From Leptospiraceae bacterium (GTDB lineage Bacteria; Spirochaetota; Leptospiria; Leptospirales; Leptonemataceae), in the NCBI GenBank assembly GCA_020440935.1, contig JAGRNC010000155.1, positions 1-6,312 of the forward strand: a DNA stretch of 6,312 nt, written 5' to 3'. The position numbers and the translations under genes were made by a program. The notes beneath the pieces were generated by a model. The model saw nothing but the letters and a program-made list of their open reading frames with translations. It had not been told where the DNA came from and searched no databases. This document shows, in pieces, positions 1 through 5,328 of the stretch; positions within the stretch are counted from its first letter, which is position 1; every line of letters begins with the position of its first letter.

Positions 1-1255
1 CACCTGCCGAAGCGATACAGGCTGCGCCGAGTTCGCTCATGGGAGCTGCATAAGCGGGTTCATTGGATCCGGTCTTGATCATCTTTGCAATGCTATGCGC
101 CACTGCATTGCCCATCACCGCTGAGGGCATACCAGTGCGTGGAGGAGTGGGAAAGATTGGCGTACCGCGTGGGCTGCTTCGCGGGCGGGCGATGGCATGC
201 GGCGGCGCGAATGCAATTCCAACGGCAAATACATTCGAATAATCGGGATTCTGGTAAGTCCGGGGCCAGTCGGAGGGCTTCCATTGTTCCCAGGGTTTTG
301 GGCTATAATCGGCATCTACTTTCATGAATCCGTTTGGAGCGAACAATCGTTCTGTAATGTTTTTGCCGCGAGCATCGAATGCCTGTAAAGGAACGCCACT
401 AAAAGGCGGAAGCAACATCGCAAAATCGAACTTCTGATGCAGATGTTCTCCATGCAGGTTTTCATAATGCACACCGTCCTTTTCAACGGCGGATGGCGCG
501 GCCTGGATGGTCCAGCCGATGCCTCGCTCAGCAAAGAGCGATTCTGCAAATGTGCGCGCATGCACCACGTAGCCCCCGCGACGGATATTCAGGCCTCCCA
601 TGCCAAAATCGCCCAGGGCTTCTTCATTACTCATCCAGCGGATTTCCGCGCGGTCGCGCACGCCGCGATGCTGCAGTTCATGTTCTAGATTGAGTATGTA
701 TTCGAAGGCTGCACCCTGACACGTGCAGGTGCCATGCCCGGTGCCCACCAGAAATGTGCGCTTTTCGCCGCGCTTCATTCGCTCCACCTCTTCGTCGAGA
801 GCCCGGGCGGTAGAGGCTGCATGGTCGAATGTGCACACCGAATGAGTGTTTTCGTCGGGTCCCAGCCCGGGGGTGGCTTCAAACTTAAGTTTTGGTCCGG
901 TAGCATTTACCAGATAATCGTATTGTAGCTTCTGCTTTCGCTGGTCTACGGGTCTTCCGTCCGTGTATTCTACTTCGATAAAGGGGCCCGCGCTTCCATC
1001 CCCTTCGGGAAAAATGGAAATTGCTTTTGCCTGGTGATAGATGATGCCCAGTTTTTCGTAAACCGGCTTGAGTTCGAAGGTAACCTGTCTGGGTTCCATA
1101 ACTCCTACGCCCACCCAGATGTTGGAGGGAATCCAGTTCCATTTCGAGTTTGGCGTTACTACAAGAACGTCGTGCTTCTTCCCCAGTAGCCTGCGAAGCA
1201 TCATCGCGGTGGTGTGCCCGGAAATGCCGCCGCCCATTACTATGACTTTTGCCAT
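1..1255 (-). CDS. Sulfide:quinone oxidoreductase-like FAD flavoprotein (C-terminus cut by window edge)
   Basis: The frame is open from an ATG at 1255 to the window edge, giving 418 codons with no stop. By family comparison perhaps 50 residues are missing. The N-terminus begins MAKVIVMGGGISG, the FAD-binding Rossmann glycine motif (G8-G13). A second conserved stretch, ATGPKLKF (residues 118-125), precedes HSVCTF with C141. GTCTCQGAAFEY (175-186) carries C177 and C179, and NVFAVGIAFAPP begins near residue 341. Family knowledge: SQR and related pyridine-disulfide flavoproteins oxidise sulfide and pass electrons to quinone at the membrane face. From memory of Aquifex SQR, C141 and C179 align with two of its three redox cysteines, while the third position is Thr333 in RTYQNP. 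Sulfide:quinone activity is therefore uncertain, and a related NAD(P)/FAD oxidoreductase is an alternative. A strong AGGGGG ribosome-binding site lies 5 nt before the ATG. Family call is secure, exact reaction is not. Confidence 0.88.
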   Translation of the reverse strand, partial: MAKVIVMGGGISGHTTAMMLRRLLGKKHDVLVVTPNSKWNWIPSNIWVGVGVMEPRQVTFELKPVYEKLGIIYHQAKAISIFPEGDGSAGPFIEVEYTDGRPVDQRKQKLQYDYLVNATGPKLKFEATPGLGPDENTHSVCTFDHAASTARALDEEVERMKRGEKRTFLVGTGHGTCTCQGAAFEYILNLEHELQHRGVRDRAEIRWMSNEEALGDFGMGGLNIRRGGYVVHARTFAESLFAERGIGWTIQAAPSAVEKDGVHYENLHGEHLHQKFDFAMLLPPFSGVPLQAFDARGKNITERLFAPNGFMKVDADYSPKPWEQWKPSDWPRTYQNPDYSNVFAVGIAFAPPHAIARPRSSPRGTPIFPTPPRTGMPSAVMGNAVAHSIAKMIKTGSNEPAYAAPMSELGAACIASAG

Positions 1256-1260
1256 GATTT

Positions 1261-1290
1261 CCCCCTCTGCCTGTGTATAGGGCAGGGGGG
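1261..1290 (-). promoter_or_regulatory. GC-rich inverted repeat containing the ribosome-binding site of the SQR-like gene
   Basis: On the minus strand CCCCCCTGCC (1290-1281) is followed by a 9-nt spacer and then GGCAGAGGGGG (1271-1261). The arms pair as 5 bp (CTGCC/GGCAG), one C-A mismatch and 4 further G-C pairs. The right arm contains the AGGGGG Shine-Dalgarno, and the ATG starts 5 nt after it. In RNA this hairpin would hide the ribosome-binding site. In DNA it could be a repressor operator: the left arm reads ATACCCCCC, an A/T-flanked C tract of the kind bound by CsoR/RcnR-family repressors, a family that includes the persulfide sensor CstR. The 9-nt spacer is longer than I would expect for a compact CsoR dyad. 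The pairing is seen directly; both regulatory roles are inference. Confidence 0.5.
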
Positions 1291-1485
1291 TATCTGTCAT
1301 ACAAATTCCGGATCAGACGTCAGACGAACGGTGCATTCCTGTGGCGATTGAGAATGGGAATCAAATCGTCTTCGCAACTCATTCCGGAAGAGGCGTTCAG
1401 GAGCGGTGACTTTTGTTCACCAATGCTACTCTCCTTGCCTCATCCGACTATGCCCGCAAGAGTACCTTCATGGTCCCGGCCCCCT
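1291..1485. other. Intergenic spacer between two minus-strand genes; no gene seen
   Basis: This spacer lies between the end of the unknown-function gene and the SQR-like gene's leader. I find no credible coding sequence: only minus-strand frames of a few codons, such as one starting GTG near 1417 after an AAGGAG. A tandem 7-bp repeat, TCAGACG TCAGACG, occupies 1313-1326. A weak -10-like TATGAC sits on the minus strand just before the GC-rich dyad, with no good -35 element. The spacing implies that the SQR-like gene probably has its own promoter, but none can be assigned with confidence. No intrinsic terminator (stem plus T run) is visible. Confidence 0.4.
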
Positions 1486-2331
1486 TCAAGACGGAGCCGC
1501 GACCGCACGAAAGGAAAAATCAGAGAAGTCCTGCAGCGTCGATGGACTGCGAAACGTTTCCATATTCTTAATTTGCGACGTTCCAATACAGCCATTCTGC
1601 GCAAAGTAAACATGCGAGCCCCGGGCATCCGCCCATTCCCAGTCGGGCTGCGCGATTTCGGCTCCGCTCTTTTCGTTCATCAGAATATGCTCATCCCAGT
1701 AACAACCGCGACCTTCCGGTGGTCCTACCTGGGCGTGGGCGATTTTTCGCAGCTTCCATCCCCGCTGAAGCGGTTTTTCGAATACAGTGATGTCATGTGC
1801 ATTGTCCACCCGGGACCGCCATTCCAGCAAATTCCAGCCATCACGTATCAAGCGCGGGTAGTAGATTCCTGTGTCCTCCGATCCATAATACTGATCGAGG
1901 GGAAAGTCGGTGCATAGTTCCACTTCACTGGACATTCGCATGGCTCTTTTTCCGGAGTAGTAGCGATCATTCAGCCAGAATTTGCGGCGATCCAGAAACA
2001 GCCCTCCGCCTTCCCAGCAATCACCTTTGCGAAATAAAGAAATCGCCTTAAGCCAGGGAGGCTTTGAAATGGCAGTCCAGGAACCCCCGGTTTCCGATTT
2101 CCAGCGACCATTCATGGCAAAGTAGATCAGATACTGCCCATCGGGCGACAAATCGCTTCTTCGTTCGTAAATGCGCCCTTTTAGCCACTGGCCTTCTTCA
2201 AAGGAATTGTCTTTTAAATTCCAGCGAAACAGACCAACTCGTTTGGACGGGCCCCTGCGAAAGACGATAGCAGTGTTTGCATCGCGAGCAAGAATTGCAT
2301 GCAGCCGCGGTGCGAAGCTTTCTTTTTCCAT
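1486..2331 (-). CDS. Conserved protein of unknown function, tryptophan-rich, possible beta-propeller-like fold
   Basis: This gene encodes 281 residues from an ATG at 2331, with a strong GGAGG ribosome-binding site (2339-2343) 7 nt upstream and a TGA stop. I recognise the general sequence type (…GQWLKGRIYERR…LSPDGQYLIYFAMNG…) as a conserved bacterial hypothetical protein, but know no assigned function. LSPDGQYLIYFA (61-72) resembles the SPDG strand motif of TolB/WD40-like (PD40) beta-propeller repeats. A second stretch, GSHVYFAQNG (238-247), echoes YLIYFAMNG (68-75 region), hinting at repeated blades. There are 13 tryptophans, an unusually high number for this length. There is no signal peptide or membrane segment, so it is probably cytoplasmic. 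Its only close same-strand neighbour is the SQR-like gene, 230 bp downstream, so co-transcription is uncertain. That it is a real gene is well supported; the fold is inference. Confidence 0.85.
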   Translation of the reverse strand: MEKESFAPRLHAILARDANTAIVFRRGPSKRVGLFRWNLKDNSFEEGQWLKGRIYERRSDLSPDGQYLIYFAMNGRWKSETGGSWTAISKPPWLKAISLFRKGDCWEGGGLFLDRRKFWLNDRYYSGKRAMRMSSEVELCTDFPLDQYYGSEDTGIYYPRLIRDGWNLLEWRSRVDNAHDITVFEKPLQRGWKLRKIAHAQVGPPEGRGCYWDEHILMNEKSGAEIAQPDWEWADARGSHVYFAQNGCIGTSQIKNMETFRSPSTLQDFSDFSFRAVAAPS

Positions 2332-2608
2332 GTTACATCCTCCATCTTAGCTAAATTCAAATCGGGGAGTTTTCATGTGCCATCGATCTTCGCCGCGAAG
2401 CGAAATCGGTCAAGAGCTAGGCAACGAATTTTCTTTGAGCGGTGGGATTTTTTCGACCAACTATCGAATACCAGGATACCGTCTATCCTTTAATAGGGTC
2501 CAGTTGCCGCATTACTTTTCTGAAATAGACGCTGACCTTTAAGTCTGCATTGGCGCCAGTTTGTCCGGATTTGCTTGCCACCGAATTTCATGACATCCAT
2601 GCTGCACT
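2332..2608. other. Divergent intergenic region between the unknown-function gene and the sensor phosphatase gene
   Basis: This 277 bp spacer must hold promoters for both flanking genes. I see no coding sequence in it. It contains a hairpin at 2384-2408 (listed separately) and a small perfect inverted repeat, GGATA/TATCC, at 2474-2488 with a 5-nt loop. On the minus strand TTGACC is a fair -35 match, but no good -10 lies at the right distance. On the plus strand TTGCCG (about 2504) is followed 16 nt later by the weak TAGACG. Neither promoter can be assigned with confidence. Confidence 0.4.
2384..2408. repeat. Inverted repeat (bulged hairpin) in the divergent spacer
   Basis: CTTCG-CCG-CGAAG (2388-2400) is a perfect 5-bp stem with a 3-nt loop. 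It is extended by CGAT (2384-2387) pairing with ATCG (2405-2408) across a 4-nt bulge, giving 9 bp in total. It lies 53 bp before the start codon of the unknown-function gene, so it may be in its leader RNA or act as an operator. There is no T run, so it does not look like a terminator. Chance occurrence is possible. Confidence 0.3.
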
Positions 2609-4705
2609 GTGAATCTCCTGGGTCTGCCGCGTCTGAACAGAGTACTGCTTTCTTCTATTATATTCATACCTCCCTTAATCGCAGGTTGCAGCTCCGATGG
2701 ACCCAGTCTCTGGTCGCATGCGACATCACCGTCGCCCATGACTTTCGACCTCGGTTGGGAATTTGCTCCGGCCAAAAGCCTGAGCCAGCCCCCTGAAAGC
2801 GGCTGGAAGACCACCGCCGATGCTCGCCCATCGGTACCTCTGGAGATAAAGCCCTGGATTCTGAACGGCTGGAAAGAAAAGACTGTATGGTTTCGCTCCC
2901 CGGTTATTCCCGATCTGCCTTACGAAAATCCGGTGCTCTACAGTCCGCTTGTGAACCAGAGCATTCGCATCTATCTGCAAAGCCCGGATGGAAACTTGAA
3001 TGAAATCTACAACTTTGGAAGACCGGAACTGGGAAAGAATGGCTATGCCGGTTGGCCGAATCATCTGATCGATCTTCCTGCCTACGCGACTGGTTGTCGC
3101 ATTTATGCGCTGGTTTACTCGGAGACGATCTCTGCATCGCTGGCCCCCGCATCGGCGCTTACTATAGGCGAACGATCTGAACGTATCCAGTCCATTCTAC
3201 GCAGAGATCTAGCGCGCGTTAGCCTTGGTTTTCTATTCTTTGTGGTGGGATCATTTTGCATTGTCTTATTTTTGCGAAACCTGAGCCAATCGCTACTTGG
3301 CGCATTTGGCCTTTTCGCGCTCGCATCGGGCATTTATGTCGTCAGCAATCGAACGCTGGAATTGCAGCATTTGCTATATTATAACCCTCGATTCTGGATG
3401 GATCTGGAGCACATTTCTATTTTCTTGATGCCGCCTACCTTTGGCCTCTTTCTGATTCAAGTGCTTCCAGGCTCCAGGGTGCTGCGACCAATCGCGGCTG
3501 TTCTTCTGGGATACGCGATCCTCGGCTTTGTGGCCCACGGATTCGGAGTGCTCTGGTATGACCTCTTATATCCTTTTTTCTATCTTACCTTGCTTGCGGC
3601 ACTGACCATCGCTGTTGTAATCCTGCGCCATGCGTTGGGCGGAAGCAATGAGGCCCGCATCATTCTGATTGGCCTGGGTTTTTTTCTGGGAACGGCCATC
3701 TACGACATGCTCGGAGCGCTGGCTCTTATCTACTGGCCTTTCCAGGCGGTCACCTGGGGCTTTATGGGATTTCAGGTAGCGCTGGGAAGCATCCTGTATC
3801 TGCGCTATTCCGATACACACCGACAGCTCGCAGCGTACTCCCAGAACCTGGAGAAGATGGTAGAAAAGCGCACCGAGGATCTGGATCGAAGTTTGCGCGA
3901 AGTGCGAAAGCTAAAGGAAAAGCAGGACGGAGACTACTTCCTGATTTCGTTGCTGATGCATCCGCTGCGTCCTCGTGATTTGATCGTCGGAGATTCCAGG
4001 GTTGTCATGGATCTACGGCAGAAAAAGCAATTTGAGTATCGTGGAAGAAAGTCTTCTATAGGCGGTGACGTTTGTCTTGCCCGCGAACTCGAATTGCAGG
4101 ACCGTAAATACGTCGCCTTTCTCAATGGCGATGCTATGGGTAAGTCCATGCAAGGAGCGGGTGGCGCCGTTGTGCTGGGCACTGCATTCGGTTCGCTCAT
4201 AGAACGGGCCCGGAATTCTGCATCGGACCGCAATCGCCGACCGGAAACATTTCTGCGGGATTCCTTTCGAGAATTGAATCGAGTCTTTCTCGCATTTGAA
4301 GGAAGCATGTTAACCACAATGTTACTTGGCGTTCTGGACGTGGAAAGCGGGCAGTTGCACTTTATTAATTGCGAACATCCCATGGCAGCCATTCTGCGAA
4401 ATAAAGAGGCGGTCTATCCGCCCCAGGAATTGACCACTAAACTTGGTCTTGCGGAGCCTTCGGCCGAACCGGTGGTCAACCAACTGCAGTTGCAACCCGG
4501 CGATGCCTTTTGCGTCGGCTCGGATGGAAAGGATGACGTATTTGTAATTGATGCCGAGGGTGAAGAAGTGCGAAACCAGGACGATGGTTTATTCTTGCGA
4601 TTACTCATGGAGCATGGAGCGGAGCCCTCCCGAATGCTGGATGCCATTGAACAGAGCGGAGAGGTCACCGATGATCTCTCGCTCCTATCCGTACTGTTCC
4701 ATTGA
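2609..4705 (+). CDS. 7TMR-DISM-like membrane sensor with C-terminal SpoIIE/RsbU-type PP2C phosphatase domain
   Basis: The protein has 698 residues. Residues 1-27 look like a lipoprotein signal ending in the lipobox LIAGC (C27). About 44-190 is a soluble, probably periplasmic, sensor domain of the jelly-roll DISMED type (WFRSPV, QSIRIYLQSPDG). Seven hydrophobic segments follow at about 204-222, 229-246, 269-287, 293-312, 318-340, 350-371 and 375-399, then a charged coiled-coil linker (403-440). The phosphatase domain (about 450-698) has SSIGGD (D487), NGDAMGKS (D508), NCEHPMAA (587-594), GSDGKDD (D639) and a terminal VTDDLSLL (D688/D689), matching the metal-binding aspartates of the family. 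Family knowledge: such proteins sense an external cue and dephosphorylate a serine on an anti-sigma antagonist or similar partner. No partner-switch genes are adjacent. A stop at 2591 limits the start; GTG 2609 gives the intact signal peptide, but there is no Shine-Dalgarno. The first in-frame ATG is codon 44. Confidence 0.92.
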   Translation: MNLLGLPRLNRVLLSSIIFIPPLIAGCSSDGPSLWSHATSPSPMTFDLGWEFAPAKSLSQPPESGWKTTADARPSVPLEIKPWILNGWKEKTVWFRSPVIPDLPYENPVLYSPLVNQSIRIYLQSPDGNLNEIYNFGRPELGKNGYAGWPNHLIDLPAYATGCRIYALVYSETISASLAPASALTIGERSERIQSILRRDLARVSLGFLFFVVGSFCIVLFLRNLSQSLLGAFGLFALASGIYVVSNRTLELQHLLYYNPRFWMDLEHISIFLMPPTFGLFLIQVLPGSRVLRPIAAVLLGYAILGFVAHGFGVLWYDLLYPFFYLTLLAALTIAVVILRHALGGSNEARIILIGLGFFLGTAIYDMLGALALIYWPFQAVTWGFMGFQVALGSILYLRYSDTHRQLAAYSQNLEKMVEKRTEDLDRSLREVRKLKEKQDGDYFLISLLMHPLRPRDLIVGDSRVVMDLRQKKQFEYRGRKSSIGGDVCLARELELQDRKYVAFLNGDAMGKSMQGAGGAVVLGTAFGSLIERARNSASDRNRRPETFLRDSFRELNRVFLAFEGSMLTTMLLGVLDVESGQLHFINCEHPMAAILRNKEAVYPPQELTTKLGLAEPSAEPVVNQLQLQPGDAFCVGSDGKDDVFVIDAEGEEVRNQDDGLFLRLLMEHGAEPSRMLDAIEQSGEVTDDLSLLSVLFH

Positions 4706-4808
4706 TCTTCGCTTCCCGGGCCTAAGATCCAGAATCGAATGTATTCTCCACTGTATGCTGCAGGCAGGGCGCGATCTGCAGACCCCAGTTTCATCGGCTG
4801 TAGCTCCC
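4706..4808. other. Convergent intergenic spacer; no clear terminator
   Basis: This is the space between the stop codons of the sensor phosphatase gene and mscL. It holds only weak inverted repeats: AGAAT/ATTCT at 4731-4747 (7-nt loop) and CTGCAG/CTGCAG at 4758-4781 (12-nt loop). Neither is followed by a T run on either strand, so no intrinsic terminator can be called. Confidence 0.4.
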
Positions 4809-5264
4809 TTACGATTTTGCCAGCGGAGTAACCTTGCTCGTGCAATAGGGGCATCGCCGGGCTTCGGTAGAAATCGATAGTGTGCATTCCGGGCAAGGCC
4901 TGGCAGTGCTTACTGGATCTTCTTTCTTTCGTGCTGCATTTAGAGCCCGAACGACAAAGAAAAGCGCAATGGCTACCAGCAAAAACCCAATCACTGCATT
5001 TAGAAAGAGCCCAATATTAACAGTAACTGCGCCGGCCTGCTTTGCGGCCTCCAGCGTTGCATACGGAGCAGGCGCCGTACCTTCTTTCAAAGTGAAAAAT
5101 AGATTGGTAAAATCAAAGCCTCCCAGGGCCAGTCCGAGCGGAGGCATCAAAATGTCGGTTACCAGACTCTTTACGATTGTACCGAAGGCCGCTCCGATGA
5201 TAATACCGATCGCCATCTCCACGGCATTGCCCTTTAATGCAAAATCCTTGAATTCCTTTAGCAT
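4809..5264 (-). CDS. mscL: Large-conductance mechanosensitive channel MscL with zinc-ribbon-like C-terminal tail
   Basis: This 151-residue protein forms a homopentameric inner-membrane channel that opens under membrane tension and releases solutes during hypo-osmotic shock. The N-terminal amphipathic helix and first membrane helix (MLKEFKDFALKGNAVEMAIG, then IIIGAAFGTIVKSLVTDILMPP, residues 1-42) are the classic MscL signature. A periplasmic loop (about 47-80) and second membrane helix (81-106, NIGLFLNAVIGFLLVAIALFF) follow. The tail (107-151) carries CPEC and CPYC (C124, C127, C138, C141), a CxxC-10-CxxC zinc-ribbon pattern, where the E. coli protein (136 residues) has a helical bundle. Similar tails occur in some other bacterial MscL proteins. 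The ATG at 5264 has a GGAGG ribosome-binding site 8 nt upstream. The gene converges with the sensor phosphatase gene (103 bp apart) and diverges from the ABC exporter gene. Confidence 0.97.
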   Translation of the reverse strand: MLKEFKDFALKGNAVEMAIGIIIGAAFGTIVKSLVTDILMPPLGLALGGFDFTNLFFTLKEGTAPAPYATLEAAKQAGAVTVNIGLFLNAVIGFLLVAIALFFVVRALNAARKKEDPVSTARPCPECTLSISTEARRCPYCTSKVTPLAKS

Positions 5265-5286
5265 TTACCGTTCCTCCTCTCCATTC

Positions 5287-5327
5287 GTGCCATAAACCGG
5301 GCCTTCTATTTCTAATAGAATTGGCAC
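5287..5327. repeat. Nested inverted repeats between mscL and the ABC exporter gene, candidate operator
   Basis: The inner repeat is TTCTATT-TCT-AATAGAA (5304-5320), a perfect 7-bp dyad with a 3-nt centre. The outer repeat is GTGCCA (5287-5292) with TGGCAC (5322-5327). The AT-rich inner dyad in a very short divergent promoter region is the sort of site bound by a dimeric regulator, and could affect both genes. It overlaps TAGAAT (5316-5321), a 5-of-6 match to a sigma-70 -10 box on the plus strand, although no good -35 box is present. The repeats are seen directly; the operator role is inference. Confidence 0.45.
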
Positions 5328-5328
5328 A

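Noticed and set aside
885..1304. Minus-strand open frame of 139 codons
   Set aside because: It is a different frame of the SQR-like gene, whose own frame has clear FAD motifs and stays open to the window edge.
1313..1326. Tandem TCAGACG repeat as a regulator site
   Set aside because: Two copies of 7 bp can arise by chance, and there is no third copy or link to a clear promoter.
1397..1420. Short minus-strand peptide starting GTG after an AAGGAG upstream of the SQR-like gene
   Set aside because: Only about 7 codons with no conserved feature; a leader peptide cannot be supported from one sequence.
1273..1917. Long plus-strand open frame (214 codons)
   Set aside because: It lies mostly antisense to the unknown-function gene, which has a strong ribosome-binding site and recognisable conserved sequence. 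The plus-strand product shows no recognisable domain.
3934..4392. Minus-strand open frame of 152 codons
   Set aside because: Antisense to the phosphatase domain, rich in Arg and Ser, with no domain resemblance.
4758..4781. CTGCAG/CTGCAG inverted repeat as a terminator for the convergent genes
   Set aside because: Only 6 bp with a 12-nt loop and no T run on either strand; each arm is itself a palindrome, so pairing is trivial.
4882..5295. Plus-strand open frame of 137 codons
   Set aside because: Antisense to mscL, with a serine-, alanine- and lysine-rich composition typical of a shadow frame.
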